From: Sphingomonadaceae bacterium | GTDB lineage: Bacteria; Pseudomonadota; Alphaproteobacteria; Sphingomonadales; Sphingomonadaceae | Direction of reading: 5' to 3' | Length of the DNA: 64,000 bases | NCBI GenBank assembly: GCA_025056155.1 | Contig: JANWWL010000004.1 | Location: 434,001 to 498,000 of the forward strand | Part shown: positions 42,848-52,436 of the stretch, piece by piece | Numbering within the stretch: the first letter of the stretch is position 1 | Layout: each line of letters opens with the position of its first letter | Translations under genes and position numbers: made by a program | Notes under the pieces: model-generated | The model's input: only the letters and a program-made list of their open reading frames with translations | Database searches by the model: none | What the model was told of the DNA's origin: nothing

Positions 42848-42895
42848 TCCAGTTCCCGTCGCCCCCTCATTCGAACGTCGCTCGTGCCGCCCGCG

Positions 42896-44608
42896 TCAGG
42901 CCCCATCCTCGGGGATGGCCCGGGCGCGGAGCCCTTCCTGACCCGCAATCCACCGGCGCGCCCACCGGACATGCCGCTCCCAGGCTTCGTCGAGACTCCG
43001 CCCGTCGCTGGCGGACTCGCCGCGTCGTGCCACATGGGCACGCAGCGCATAGGACGCAAGAGCCGCGCGAACCCGGTCGCGGAACTCTTCGGCCGACGCG
43101 TCAGGGGGCACCAGCGGCGTCTCGGTTCCCAAGGCGGCCAAGGCATCGGGCCGGCCGGCCAGCAGCGCGTCCCGCACGGCGGCCAGGCGGGGGTCGTCGA
43201 TCTCGAGCGCGGCCAGATGCTCGTGAAATTCCGCGGCCAGCTGGGGTCGGTCGGCCAGCGCGCGAAGCAGCCCGGGCAGAGTGGAGACGGGCCTGCGCGC
43301 GGCCGCCCGAGTTTCGGGCAGCGGTCCGACCGCCGCGGCGGGCGGGCGCGGGGCGCGGCCGGCCGGTGGCGGGCCCAACAGACGCCAGGCCCGCTCGCGC
43401 CACGTGCGGCGGTAGTCGGCGGCGATGCCAGGATCGGCCACTTGGGCGGCCAGCGCGTCGAGCCGGGCCCGCAGCCCCGCGCGCCGTTCCGGCGTGTCGA
43501 GCGGGCTTTCGGCCACCTCCGCGTCGAACAGCAGCCGTTCGAGCGGCAGGGCGTTCCGTGCCAGCTCGTCGAGAGCGGCGCGGCCGCCGCGGGCGGCGAC
43601 ATCGTCGGGATCCTCACCCGGCGGCAGCAGCGCGAACGCAAGCGACCGGCCAGGGCGCAAGAGGGGCAACGCGCGCTGGGCGGCGGCGCGGGCGGCACGC
43701 CGGCCGGCTGTGTCCCCATCGAACGCGAGCAGGGGTTCGGCCGCCAGCTGCCAGGCGAGCTCGAGCTGCTCGTCGGTGAGCGCCGTGCCCAAGGGAGCCA
43801 CGGCCTCGCTCACCCCGGCCCGGGCCAGGCCCACGACGTCCATGTAGCCCTCGACGATCCACAGCCGACCCGTGCGCCGGGCCGCGGGGGCGGCGCGGTG
43901 GGCGTTGAACAGAAGGCGGCCTTTGTGGAACAAGGGGCCGTCGGGCGAATTCAGGTACTTGGGTTCGCCCGGCCCGATCAGCCGCCCGCCGAACCCCACC
44001 ACGCGGCCGCGGCCGTCGTGGATGGGAAAGACGATCCGCCGCCGGAACCGCGGCCGGCCGTCGTCGCCCAGCAGCCCGGCCGCCGCCCAGGCGTCGGGGC
44101 CGGCCTCGGGCACGCGCCGGGTCAGCGCATCGGACAGGCCCGTGGGGGGTGCCCAGCCCAGGCCGAAGGTTCGGGCGAGCTCGGGCTCCACCCCCCGCCG
44201 GGCGAGATAGGCGCGCGCGCCGTCACCTTCGGGTGCGGCCAGCCGCTCGGCGAACCAGCGGGCGGCCGCCGCCAGAAGAGCGCGCGCGGTGGTGAGACGC
44301 TCGTCGGCCGTCGGGCCGGCCCGCTCGGGCACCTTGAGGCCCGCCTCGGCGGCCAGCCGGCGGACGGCGGACGCGAAGTCCAGGCGCTCGGTCTCCATCA
44401 CGAAGCGGATGACGTCGCCGTGGGCGCCGCAGCCGAAACAATGGTAGTGGTCGGCCCAGACGTGGAAGCTTGGCGTCTTCTCCTGATGGAAAGGGCAGCA
44501 GCCCTTGAGGTCTCGCCCGGCCCGCACCAGGCGGATTCGCCGCCCCACGACTTCGGGCAGCGACACCCGCGCCTTGAGCTCGTCGAGGAATGCCGGCGCG
44601 AACGACAT
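42896..44608 (-). CDS. dnaG: DNA primase
   Basis: Makes RNA primers at the replication fork. The 570-residue protein has the CHC2 zinc-binding domain (CCPFHQEKTPSFHVW near residue 37, then CFGCGAHGDVI). The RNA-polymerase core has VVGFGGRLIGPGEPKYLNSPD near 195. The TOPRIM segment is WIVEGYMDVVGLARAG near 250 with LLAFDGDTAGRRAA. The C-terminal helicase-binding part is short and Ala/Arg-rich, so the protein is somewhat smaller than many relatives. Neighbours yqeY and rpoD fit the macromolecular synthesis operon. Confidence 0.97.
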   Translation of the reverse strand: MSFAPAFLDELKARVSLPEVVGRRIRLVRAGRDLKGCCPFHQEKTPSFHVWADHYHCFGCGAHGDVIRFVMETERLDFASAVRRLAAEAGLKVPERAGPTADERLTTARALLAAAARWFAERLAAPEGDGARAYLARRGVEPELARTFGLGWAPPTGLSDALTRRVPEAGPDAWAAAGLLGDDGRPRFRRRIVFPIHDGRGRVVGFGGRLIGPGEPKYLNSPDGPLFHKGRLLFNAHRAAPAARRTGRLWIVEGYMDVVGLARAGVSEAVAPLGTALTDEQLELAWQLAAEPLLAFDGDTAGRRAARAAAQRALPLLRPGRSLAFALLPPGEDPDDVAARGGRAALDELARNALPLERLLFDAEVAESPLDTPERRAGLRARLDALAAQVADPGIAADYRRTWRERAWRLLGPPPAGRAPRPPAAAVGPLPETRAAARRPVSTLPGLLRALADRPQLAAEFHEHLAALEIDDPRLAAVRDALLAGRPDALAALGTETPLVPPDASAEEFRDRVRAALASYALRAHVARRGESASDGRSLDEAWERHVRWARRWIAGQEGLRARAIPEDGA

Positions 44609-44639
44609 TCAGGGGTCTTCTTGCCCCGAAGCCCGTCGG

Positions 44640-45353
44640 TCAGCGGATCCGGATCGCCGCCTGGCGCCCGGTGAAGGCGATGAATTCGTAGGACTCACGA
44701 GCCAGCACTTCCGTCAAGGCGCGATACTCATGCGCTTTCCAATTCGGATAACCGATGAGCTCGTCGAACGCGATCACGGTGCCGCGCTGAAACCGGGGTT
44801 TCGTGGCGTCGAGGAGATGCCGCGCCGGCAGGTAGGTGTCGGTGTCGATGTGCAAGAACGCCAGGGGCTCCCCGGGGTGCCGTTCGAGAAACGGCCCGAC
44901 GGTCTCCTGCACCCAGCCCTTGTGCAGGCGGACGTTGTCGTGGACCTTCGGCAGGCGCCCCTGCCGCGTGAGGGAGCCCGCCGGCAGCGCCATGCCCGTC
45001 CAATTCTCTTCGAGTCCTTCGAAGGCATCGAAGCCGTGAAGCGGCCGCCGATCACCTCGTGCGGCAAGACAGGCTGCGAAGAGGTTGATCGACTCGCCGT
45101 GCCGGACGCCCGCTTCCATGATGAGGCCCTTCTCCGGGATCTGGGAAATGACCCATTTCAGGTAGTCCAGCCGTCGATCGAATAGAACGGCGGTTTCCAG
45201 GTTTTCCTGGATCAGGTCGGCCGACTCGGCCGCGGCGCGCTCGTAGAGCATCTGAAGGGGGAGATCCCGTCGGACACCCCACTCCCATCGCTTGCGGACC
45301 GCCGAAACGAGTTGTCGAGCCGCGATTTCGACCTTGTCCTTCCATCTGCTCAT
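44640..45353 (-). CDS. TylF-like class I SAM methyltransferase
   Basis: A 237-residue methyltransferase related to macrocin O-methyltransferase (TylF) proteins. The SAM site is GLIMEAGVRHGESINLFA near residue 78, followed by HGFDAFEGLEENWTG near 105. LAFLHIDTDTYLPARHLL near 160 is the metal-binding and catalytic region, and VIAFDELIGYPNWKAHEYRALTEV follows in the family manner. Relatives methylate sugars or glycans in surface polymers. It separates yqeY from dnaG. By hand count five 60-base lines are 55-65% GC, below its neighbours, which suggests later arrival. Confidence 0.82.
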   Translation of the reverse strand: MSRWKDKVEIAARQLVSAVRKRWEWGVRRDLPLQMLYERAAAESADLIQENLETAVLFDRRLDYLKWVISQIPEKGLIMEAGVRHGESINLFAACLAARGDRRPLHGFDAFEGLEENWTGMALPAGSLTRQGRLPKVHDNVRLHKGWVQETVGPFLERHPGEPLAFLHIDTDTYLPARHLLDATKPRFQRGTVIAFDELIGYPNWKAHEYRALTEVLARESYEFIAFTGRQAAIRIR

Positions 45354-45871
45354 CGAAATCTCCCGAAAGGCCGGCAACGGGCCCAGCGGTGCCCCGAACG
45401 CGACGCGAGCCACCCGTCTATCCTCCTCGCCATGCCGTTGGCGAGCGTGATGACGACCTTGCCGGCAATGGGCGACGTTCAGCCGGCTCGCCGACGGGTT
45501 TCCGGGCGTCGTCGACTCGAGTTGGGAACGCCGACCGGTGCGGATGCGTGCGCCCGACGACGATCGGCCGGCAGCGTTTTCGTCCACGGGCCCGAGCCGA
45601 GCCCCAGCGACTCGCCCGCCCAGGTGCCGACACGGCCGGTGTCGAGCCGACGCCGAACGCTGGCCGCGATCCGACCGGCCGGGGACCGCAACCTGCGACA
45701 TGCCCGATGAGATGATCTCTTCATGCCCGCCCGAGGGCTACTCCGCCGGGGGACATCGGCCCTAGCCCCGGCGGGCGACGAAGCCCGGGCGGGGGCGAGT
45801 GGACCTCGCCGGCGATGCCGCACGGCGCGGACGCCGGCCCACGCGCCGTGACGGCCCGGCAGGCCGCGCGC
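45354..45871. other. 518-bp gap without a gene
   Basis: Lies between the methyltransferase start and the end of yqeY. No open frame here resembles a known protein on either strand. The yqeY-side end has a terminator-like hairpin (45821-45850). The rest shows no RNA motif or repeat that I recognise. It may be remains of the insertion that brought in the methyltransferase. Confidence 0.5.
45821..45850 (-). terminator. 9-bp hairpin downstream of yqeY
   Basis: CACGGCGCG (45821-45829) pairs perfectly with CGCGCCGTG (45842-45850) around a 12-base loop, 21 bp after the yqeY stop on the minus strand. No T-run follows. If it terminates, dnaG and rpoD need a promoter further along. Confidence 0.45.
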
Positions 45872-46327
45872 TTACGCCAACAGCTCACGCACCAGGCGGC
45901 TGGCCGTCGCCATGTCGAGTCGGTCGCCCAGCCGTTCGCGGACCAGCCCCATCACCCGGCCCATGTCCTTGGGGCCCTGTGCCCCCGCCTCGGCCACGAG
46001 CGTCGCCACGGCGGCCCGCGCTTCGGCCTCGTCCAGGGGTTTGGGCAGGAACCCCTCGATGAGCTCGAGCTCGAAGGCCTCCCGCTCGGCAAGCTCGCAC
46101 CGCCCGCCCTGGCGGTAGAGGTCGATCGCCTCGCGTCGTTGCTTGGCCAGGCGGCGCAGCACCTCGAGCACGAGCGCATCGTCATCCGCTGGCCGGGGCC
46201 CGGTCCGCGCCTCGATGTCGCGGTTGCGAATCGCCGCTTCGATCAGACGCAACGCATCGAGCCGGGGCCGGTCGCGCGCCTTCATGGCCGCCACCAGCGC
46301 CTCGCGCACCGCATCGCGGATGGGCAT
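45872..46327 (-). CDS. yqeY: GatB/YqeY domain protein
   Basis: A 151-residue protein made of the helical GatB/YqeY domain, which in GatB contacts tRNA. Marks are ALKA-like MKARDRPRLDALRLIEAAIRNRDIE near residue 15, RLAKQRREAIDLY near 60, and EFLPKPL-like IEGFLPKPLDEAE near 90, ending DMGRVMGLVRERLGDRLDMATASRLV. It may help amidotransferase or tRNA binding; a defined role is lacking. A GGAGGGG site precedes the ATG. Divergent from carA. Confidence 0.93.
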   Translation of the reverse strand: MPIRDAVREALVAAMKARDRPRLDALRLIEAAIRNRDIEARTGPRPADDDALVLEVLRRLAKQRREAIDLYRQGGRCELAEREAFELELIEGFLPKPLDEAEARAAVATLVAEAGAQGPKDMGRVMGLVRERLGDRLDMATASRLVRELLA

Positions 46328-46337
46328 GGCCCCTCCG

Positions 46338-46366
46338 TTGACCTGTGGGTTCCGCCACCCTAACGC
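46338..46366 (+). promoter_or_regulatory. Candidate sigma-70 promoter for carAB
   Basis: TTGACC (46338-46343), 17 bp, TAACGC (46361-46366). Start near 46373 gives a leader of about 38 nt. The -10 overlaps that of the opposing yqeY promoter, so the two may compete for polymerase. Confidence 0.5.
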
Positions 46367-46384
46367 CCAAGGCCGGCCCGACAA
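46357..46384 (-). promoter_or_regulatory. Candidate promoter for yqeY
   Basis: Minus-strand TTGTCG (46384-46379), 16 bp, TAGGGT (46362-46357). The predicted start is about 22 nt before the ribosome-binding site and ATG of yqeY. It overlaps the carA promoter. Confidence 0.35.
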
Positions 46385-46410
46385 CCCGAAAGCTGCGCGC
46401 AAAGCCCCCG

Positions 46411-47580
46411 ATGCCGTGCGACGATCCCGCGCGCCCACCCGCAGGCGCGACCGGCCTGGTGGCCCTGGCCGACGGCACGCTGCTGTGGGGCCAGGGCTTC
46501 GGGGCGGAAGGCGAAGGGGTGGGCGAGCTCTGCTTCAACACCGCCATGACGGGCTATCAGGAGGTGCTGACCGACCCCTCCTACGCCGGGCAAATCGTCA
46601 CCTTCACCTTCCCGCACATCGGCAATGTCGGCACCAATCCCGACGACGAGGAGGCCGGCACGGCCTACGCCCTGGGCTGCGTGGTGGCGTGGGAGCCGAC
46701 GGCGCCCTCGAGCTGGCGCGCGCTGCAGCCTTTCGCCTCCTGGCTCGCCGCCCGGGGGCTGGTCGGCGTGGCCGGAATCGACACGCGGGCTCTCACCCGC
46801 CGGATCCGACGCCAGGGTGCACCGAACGCCGTCATCGCGCACCGTGCGGACGGGCGCTTCGACATCGCCGCACTGATCGCCAGGGCGCGGGCCTGGCCGG
46901 GCCTCAATGGCATGGACCTGGCCCTTCAGGTCTCCACGCGCCAGACCTATCGTTGGGTCGAAGGCCCCTGGGTGGCGGGCGAGGGCCATGCCCAGGTGGC
47001 CCTTCCGCCCGATGCCCCGCGGATCGTCGTGGTGGACTATGGGGTCAAGCGGGCCATCCTGCGCCAGCTGGTGGGGGCTGGCGCCCAGGTCACCGTCGTG
47101 CCCGCCACGGCAGGCTTCGACGACGTGATGACCCACGCGCCCGATGGTCTGTTCCTGTCGAACGGCCCTGGCGACCCGGCGGCGACCGCGGCCTACGCCC
47201 TGCCCCTGATCCAGCGTTGGCTTGACACGGGCCGGCCACTGTTCGGCATTTGCCTCGGCCACCAGCTCCTGGCGCTCGCCGTCGGGGCCCGCACCCTCAA
47301 GATGCACCAGGGCCACCGCGGGGCCAACCACCCGGTGAAACGGCTGGCCGATGGCGCGGTGGAAATCACCAGCATGAACCATGGGTTCGCCGTGGACGCC
47401 GCGACCCTGCCGGCCGGCGTGCGTCCGACCCACGTGAGCTTGTTTGACGGGTCGAACTGCGGGCTCGAACTCGTCGACCGGCCCGCGTTCTCGGTCCAGT
47501 ATCACCCTGAGGCGAGCCCGGGGCCCCAGGATTCGCACCATCTGTTCCGCCGCTTCGTGGACCTGGCCCGCGCTCGCTGA
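46411..47580 (+). CDS. carA: Carbamoyl-phosphate synthase small (glutaminase) subunit
   Basis: Releases ammonia from glutamine for CarB. The 389 residues include [30 protein letters not shown] near residue 28 and [11 protein letters not shown] near 208. The glutaminase triad lies in [13 protein letters not shown] (Cys near 280) and [14 protein letters not shown] (His, Glu near 363). I chose the ATG at 46411; an ATG at 46345 would cover the promoter. The stop overlaps the carB start (TGATG). Confidence 0.97.
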   Translation: MPCDDPARPPAGATGLVALADGTLLWGQGFGAEGEGVGELCFNTAMTGYQEVLTDPSYAGQIVTFTFPHIGNVGTNPDDEEAGTAYALGCVVAWEPTAPSSWRALQPFASWLAARGLVGVAGIDTRALTRRIRRQGAPNAVIAHRADGRFDIAALIARARAWPGLNGMDLALQVSTRQTYRWVEGPWVAGEGHAQVALPPDAPRIVVVDYGVKRAILRQLVGAGAQVTVVPATAGFDDVMTHAPDGLFLSNGPGDPAATAAYALPLIQRWLDTGRPLFGICLGHQLLALAVGARTLKMHQGHRGANHPVKRLADGAVEITSMNHGFAVDAATLPAGVRPTHVSLFDGSNCGLELVDRPAFSVQYHPEASPGPQDSHHLFRRFVDLARAR

Positions 47581-50500
47581 TGCCCGCTCGACGCGACATC
47601 GCCTCGATCCTGGTGATCGGCGCCGGGCCGATCGTGATCGGCCAGGCCTGCGAGTTCGACTATTCGGGAACCCAGGCCATCAAGGCCCTGAAGGCCCATG
47701 GCTATCGGGTGGTGCTGGTGAATTCCAATCCGGCCACCATCATGACGGATCCCGAACTGGCCGATGCCACCTACGTCGAGCCCATCACCCCGCAGGTGGT
47801 GGCCCGGGTGATCGAGCGGGAGCGGCCGGACGCCCTGTTGCCCACCATGGGCGGGCAGACCGCGCTCAACACGGCGCTTGCCCTCCATCGCGACGGCACA
47901 CTCGCCCGCTTCCGCGTCGAGCTCATCGGCGCCCGGGCCGAGGCGATCGAGACGGCCGAGGACCGCCTGAAGTTCCGCGAGGCGATGGAGCGGATCGGTC
48001 TTGCGTCCCCGCGCTCGGGCCTGGTGCGCAGCCTCGACGAGGCCTGGGCAGTCCTCGAGATGGTGGGGCTGCCGGCCATCATCCGTCCGTCCTTCACCTT
48101 GGGCGGCACGGGCGGGGGCATCGCGCACAACCGCGAGGAGTTCGCCCGGATCGTGGCGGGCGGCCTCGAAGCCAGCCCGGCGGGCGAAGTGCTGATCGAG
48201 GAATCGGTGCTCGGCTGGAAGGAATTCGAGATGGAGGTCGTGCGCGACCGCGCCGACAACGCCATCATCGTCTGCGCGATCGAGAACGTCGACCCGATGG
48301 GTACCCACACCGGCGACTCGATCACGGTGGCCCCGGCGCTCACGCTGACCGACAAGGAATACCAGCGCATGCGCACGGCCGCGATCGCCGTGTTGCGGGC
48401 GGTGGGCGTGGAGACGGGGGGCTCCAACGTCCAGTTCGCGATCAACCCCGCCGACGGCCGCATGGTCGTCATCGAAATGAACCCCCGAGTGTCGCGCTCG
48501 TCGGCGCTGGCGTCCAAGGCGACGGGCTTTCCCATCGCCAAGGTGGCGGCCCTGTTGGCCGTGGGCTTCACCCTCGACGAGATTCCCAACGAGATCACGG
48601 GTGGCGCCATGCCCGCGAGCTTCGAGCCGACTATCGACTATGTGGTGACCAAGATCCCCCGCTTCGCCTTCGAGAAGTTCCGGGGCGCCGAGGCCCGACT
48701 CGGCACCTCGATGAAATCGGTGGGCGAAGTGATGGCCATCGGGCGAAGCTTCGCCGAATCGCTGCAGAAGGCGCTGCGCGGGCTGGAGACGGGGCTTCTG
48801 GGCCTGGAGTGTCCCGAGGAGCTGGTGGGCCGCGGCAAGGGTGAGGTCCTGGCGCACCTGGCCGAGCGGACGCCGGCCCGGCTGCTGGCGGCGGCCCAGG
48901 CGCTGCGGCTCGGCATTCCGGAATCCGAGGTGGTGCGCGTTTCCCGCTACGATCCCTGGTTCGTGGCCCGCCTGGCCGAGATCGTGGCCGCCGAGCGGGA
49001 AGTCGAGCGAAGGGGCTTGCCGCAGGAGGCCGCGGCGCTGCGGCGGCTCAAGGCCTTGGGCTTTGCCGACGGGCGGCTGGCCCGGCTTGCCGGCGTGCCG
49101 GAAGACGAGGTCCGCGCGCTGCGGCATCGCCTGGGCGTGCGGCCCGTGTTCAAGCGGATCGACACCTGTGCCGCCGAATTCGAGGCGACCACACCCTACA
49201 TGTATTCCACCTACGCCGGCGACGCGTGCGAGGCCGCACCATCGGACCGGCGGAAGGTCGTCATCCTGGGCGGGGGGCCCAACCGGATCGGCCAAGGCAT
49301 CGAGTTCGACTATTGCTGCTGCCACGCCTGCTTCGCGCTCTCGGCCGCCGGATTCGAGACAGTGATGGTGAACTGCAATCCAGAGACCGTCTCGACGGAC
49401 TACGACACCTCCGACCGGCTGTATTTCGAGCCGCTCACGCCTGAGGACGTGCTCGAGGTGCTGGAGGTCGAGCGGTCGGCGGGCACGCTCGAAGGCGTCA
49501 TCGTGCAGCTGGGCGGGCAGACTCCCTTGAAACTCGCCCACCATCTGGAACGCGCCGGCATCCCCATCCTGGGCACGCCGGTCGATTCCATCGACCTCGC
49601 CGAAGACCGCGCGCGCTTTGCCGCCCTCGTCGAGCGGCTGGGCCTCCGGCAGCCGGCGGGCGGCATCGCCCGCTCGGCCGAGGAGGCCACGCGCGTGGCC
49701 CAGGCGATCGGCTATCCGGTGCTGATGCGGCCCTCGTACGTGCTCGGCGGCCGGGCCATGGAGATCGTGGAGAATCCGGGGCACCTCGAGGCCTACATCG
49801 AGACGGCCGTGCGCGTGTCGGGCGATAGCCCGGTGTTGATCGACCGCTATCTGCGCGATGCGACCGAGGTCGACGTCGACGCCCTGGCCGACGGGAGCGA
49901 CGTGTTTGTGGCCGGGGTGATGGAGCACATCGAGGAGGCGGGCGTGCATTCGGGCGACAGCGCCTGCGTGCTCCCCCCCCACCGCCTGGGGCCGGCGGTC
50001 GTGGCCGAGCTCGAGCGGCAGACCGCGGAACTCGCGCGCGCGCTCAAGGTGCGGGGGCTCATCAACGTCCAGTTCGCGATCCAGGACGGCGTCGTCCACC
50101 TTCTGGAAGTCAATCCGCGCGCCAGCCGGACCGTGCCGTTCGTCGCCAAGGCCATGGGCGTGCCCTTCGCCGGCATCGCCGCCCGGGTGATGGCCGGTGC
50201 ACCGCTCTCCGCGTTCGGGCTCGTCAAGCGCCGTCCGCCCTATGTGGCGGTGAAGGAAGCGGTGTTTCCCTTCGCTCGCTTTCCAGGAACCGATCCGATC
50301 CTCAGCCCCGAAATGAAGTCAACTGGCGAGGTCATGGGAATCGATGAGGATTTCGCCATGGCGTTCGCCAAGAGCCAGATCGCGGCCGGAACGCCGCTGC
50401 CGCAGTCGGGGACGGTCTTCGTCTCGGTCAAGGATCGGGACAAGCCCGCCATCGTGCCGGCGGTGCGGCGGCTCCTTGAACTGGGGTTCCAAGTCGTGGC

Positions 50501-50846
50501 GACGCGCGGGACGGCAGCGTTCCTCAAGGCCCGGGGCATGGACGTGGAGGTCGTCAACAAGGTGCTGGAGGGCCGGCCCCATATCGTCGACCGCCTCCTG
50601 GACGGGGGCATCGCGCTCGTGTTCAACACGACCGAAGGCGTCCAGTCGCTGAAGGACAGCCAGGCCATCCGGGCCGCCGCCTGGGCGCACCGCGTGCCGA
50701 TCTACACCACGGCCGCGGCGAGCCTCGCTTCCGTGGAAGCGATCGCCGCGCTGCGCGCGCGCTCGCTCGAAGTTCGCTCGCTGCAGGAGCTCCACCGGCG
50801 CCTTGAGCGTCCGGGGCACCTTGCGGCGGGCGCCGTCGCTTCCTAG
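47580..50846 (+). CDS. carB: Carbamoyl-phosphate synthase large subunit
   Basis: Makes carbamoyl phosphate for arginine and pyrimidines. The 1088-residue protein has two homologous ATP-grasp halves. The first starts [23 protein letters not shown] with [14 protein letters not shown] near 165. The second has [21 protein letters not shown] near 560 and [14 protein letters not shown] near 720. The C-terminal allosteric MGS-like domain (about 955-1088) has [11 protein letters not shown]. The two genes are translationally coupled. The greA promoter probably lies in its last codons. Confidence 0.98.
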   Translation: MPARRDIASILVIGAGPIVIGQACEFDYSGTQAIKALKAHGYRVVLVNSNPATIMTDPELADATYVEPITPQVVARVIERERPDALLPTMGGQTALNTALALHRDGTLARFRVELIGARAEAIETAEDRLKFREAMERIGLASPRSGLVRSLDEAWAVLEMVGLPAIIRPSFTLGGTGGGIAHNREEFARIVAGGLEASPAGEVLIEESVLGWKEFEMEVVRDRADNAIIVCAIENVDPMGTHTGDSITVAPALTLTDKEYQRMRTAAIAVLRAVGVETGGSNVQFAINPADGRMVVIEMNPRVSRSSALASKATGFPIAKVAALLAVGFTLDEIPNEITGGAMPASFEPTIDYVVTKIPRFAFEKFRGAEARLGTSMKSVGEVMAIGRSFAESLQKALRGLETGLLGLECPEELVGRGKGEVLAHLAERTPARLLAAAQALRLGIPESEVVRVSRYDPWFVARLAEIVAAEREVERRGLPQEAAALRRLKALGFADGRLARLAGVPEDEVRALRHRLGVRPVFKRIDTCAAEFEATTPYMYSTYAGDACEAAPSDRRKVVILGGGPNRIGQGIEFDYCCCHACFALSAAGFETVMVNCNPETVSTDYDTSDRLYFEPLTPEDVLEVLEVERSAGTLEGVIVQLGGQTPLKLAHHLERAGIPILGTPVDSIDLAEDRARFAALVERLGLRQPAGGIARSAEEATRVAQAIGYPVLMRPSYVLGGRAMEIVENPGHLEAYIETAVRVSGDSPVLIDRYLRDATEVDVDALADGSDVFVAGVMEHIEEAGVHSGDSACVLPPHRLGPAVVAELERQTAELARALKVRGLINVQFAIQDGVVHLLEVNPRASRTVPFVAKAMGVPFAGIAARVMAGAPLSAFGLVKRRPPYVAVKEAVFPFARFPGTDPILSPEMKSTGEVMGIDEDFAMAFAKSQIAAGTPLPQSGTVFVSVKDRDKPAIVPAVRRLLELGFQVVATRGTAAFLKARGMDVEVVNKVLEGRPHIVDRLLDGGIALVFNTTEGVQSLKDSQAIRAAAWAHRVPIYTTAAASLASVEAIAALRARSLEVRSLQELHRRLERPGHLAAGAVAS

Positions 50847-50849
50847 TAT
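50821..50849 (+). promoter_or_regulatory. Candidate promoter for greA, inside the end of carB
   Basis: TTGCGG (50821-50826), 17 bp, TAGTAT (50844-50849). The last 26 bases of carB contain the -35 and most of the -10. The leader to greA would be about 120 nt. Confidence 0.45.
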
Positions 50850-50975
50850 CCAGGGCTCGCCAGACGCGCCCTTCTTCGGACAATCGTAGGCTCCCACGGC
50901 CAACCGTGGCCCGGGTGCGCGCCGTCGGAAGGGCGGTCCGGTGATGTCCGCACGAGGTAACGAGAGGCCCTACGG

Positions 50976-51455
50976 ATGGCGACCGTCGAGAAATTCCCCA
51001 TGCTGGCCGAGGGTCACGAGAAGCTCGTGGCCCAGCTCAAGCGGCTGAAGGAAATCGAGCGCCCCGAGACCGTCGAGGCGATCGAGGAGGCGCGCGCCCA
51101 TGGCGACCTCTCCGAGAACGCCGAATACCATGCCGCCAAGGAGCGCCAGGGCCAGATCGAAGCGCAGATCGCCGAGCTCGAGGACAAGCTGGCCCGCGCC
51201 CACGTGATCGATCCCCGTACGCTCTCGGGCGACCGGGTGGTGTTCGGCGCCACCGTCGACCTGGTGGACGAGGAGGACCGCCGGGTCGTCTACCAGCTCG
51301 TGGGCGAACTCGAAGCCGACGCCAAGCGGGGTCGCATCAGCTACAACTCGCCCTTGGGGCGGGCGCTCATCGGTCGGCGCGAGGGAGAGGAGGTGGAGGT
51401 CTCCACCCCCAGCGGTGACCGCTGCTACGTGATCGAGAAGGTCCGCTTCGTCTGA
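50976..51455 (+). CDS. greA: Transcription elongation factor GreA
   Basis: Enters the RNA polymerase secondary channel and triggers cleavage of backtracked RNA. The 159 residues start with the coiled coil ([25 protein letters not shown]) and the tip acidic segment [22 protein letters not shown] near 40. The FKBP-like C-terminal domain follows, with [22 protein letters not shown] near 125. Length and motifs are standard. The 129-bp gap before it contains a short hairpin. Confidence 0.97.
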   Translation: MATVEKFPMLAEGHEKLVAQLKRLKEIERPETVEAIEEARAHGDLSENAEYHAAKERQGQIEAQIAELEDKLARAHVIDPRTLSGDRVVFGATVDLVDEEDRRVVYQLVGELEADAKRGRISYNSPLGRALIGRREGEEVEVSTPSGDRCYVIEKVRFV

Positions 51456-51475
51456 GCCGTGCCGGCGGCGGCCCC

Positions 51476-52135
51476 GTGAAGCCCTGGAAGCCTCCGGCCT
51501 CGGCCGCGACCGACGGGCTGGCCGTGGCCTGCGTGGTGCTGCACGTGGCGGCCCTGCTGGCCGGGCTCTCCGACCGGCTCGCCTTCGCGTGGGGGTTGGT
51601 CCCGGGGCGGCTGTGGGCGGGGGCGGCGGCTTCGCCCGGCGGTCTGCCGCCCCCCGTCACGCTGCTCAGCTACGCCTTCGTCCACGGCGGGCTGGTCCAT
51701 CTGGCGCTCAACCTTGTGTTCCTCGTGTGGATCGGCCGCCAGATCGAATGGCTCTTGGGCGCCGGACGAGTCCTCCTCCTGTTCGCGGCGGGTGCCGTGG
51801 CGGGCGGCCTTCTCGAGGCCGTGGCCCGACCGTCGTCGGGCGTGCCGGTCGTCGGCGCCTCGGGCGCCGTCTCGGCCCTGTTCGCGACCTATGTGCTGCT
51901 CTACGCGCGGGCGCCCGAAGCGCCCGCGCGGATCCTGGGCGTGTCGCTCTCGGACGACACGGTGCGGGCGCTGCGGCTTGCGGCCCTGTGGATCGGCCTG
52001 CAGCTCGTCCTCGGGGCGGTCCTCAACCGGCCTGGCGAACCGGGGATCGCCGTGTGGGCGCACGTGGGTGGGTTTCTGGCAGGGCTCGCCTACGGCCTCG
52101 GCCAGCGGCGGCGGATCCTCGGCCGTCGCTCCTAG
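51476..52135 (+). CDS. Rhomboid family intramembrane serine protease
   Basis: A 219-residue membrane protein with about six helices. The active-site serine is in VVGASGAVSALFATY (near residue 130) and the histidine in VWAHVGGFLAGLAYG (near 196). HGGLVHLALNLVFLVWIGRQIE near 65 is the first-loop HxxxN block. Complete catalytic set, so an active protease is expected. GTG start at 51476, 20 bp after greA. Substrates are unknown. Its last 4 bases overlap the DUF4170 remnant on the other strand. Confidence 0.88.
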   Translation: MKPWKPPASAATDGLAVACVVLHVAALLAGLSDRLAFAWGLVPGRLWAGAAASPGGLPPPVTLLSYAFVHGGLVHLALNLVFLVWIGRQIEWLLGAGRVLLLFAAGAVAGGLLEAVARPSSGVPVVGASGAVSALFATYVLLYARAPEAPARILGVSLSDDTVRALRLAALWIGLQLVLGAVLNRPGEPGIAVWAHVGGFLAGLAYGLGQRRRILGRRS

Positions 52136-52370
52136 ATGCGGCCGGGACCGGGGGCTTGCCCCGACCCAGGCCGAAGCACGCGGTGCAGGTGGACGATCAC
52201 GAACTTCATCGGGGCGTCGTCCATCGTGCGCTGGGCGTCGGCCCGCCAAGCGCGCTCGGCCGACGCCCAGTCGGGGAGGTGCCCGCGACGGGCAGCCGGT
52301 CGGGCGCGACGACGTCAGGCCCCGACGGATCGCGCACGCGGCCACCGACGACGAGGTGGAGCCCGCTCAT
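52132..52370 (-). pseudogene. DUF4170-like small protein with a one-base frameshift
   Basis: From the ATG at 52370, the frame reads MSGLHLVVGGRVRDPSGPDV and continues to about residue 30 (LPVAGTSP). The matching continuation is in the next frame: LPDWASAERAWRADAQRTMD, then DAPMKFVIVHLHRVLRP to a TAG at 52134-52132. Both halves match what I recall of the alphaproteobacterial DUF4170 family, in order and without gap. The total of 239 bases is one short of 80 codons. Adding one base near 52279-52283 would restore VVGHLPDW-like sequence. Either the gene is broken or the assembly has a one-base error. Confidence 0.7.
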
Positions 52371-52436
52371 GCCGGGCTTCGAGCGCGCCGCGGGGCGCCG
52401 CGCCACCCGCCGGCCGGCGCCTGGCGGCCTTGCGCG

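Noticed and set aside
45389-45715. 108-codon open frame in the gap before yqeY
   Set aside because: Arg/Pro/Ala-rich, no ribosome-binding site, no known family; equal-sized frames exist on the other strand.
47502-50099. 865-codon open frame antisense to carB
   Set aside because: Shadow of carB for the same reason; it would also begin inside conserved CarB codons.
52206-52406. Short intact-looking 66-codon gene on the minus strand
   Set aside because: Only its first half is conserved; the family continues in another frame, so it is the front part of the broken DUF4170 gene.
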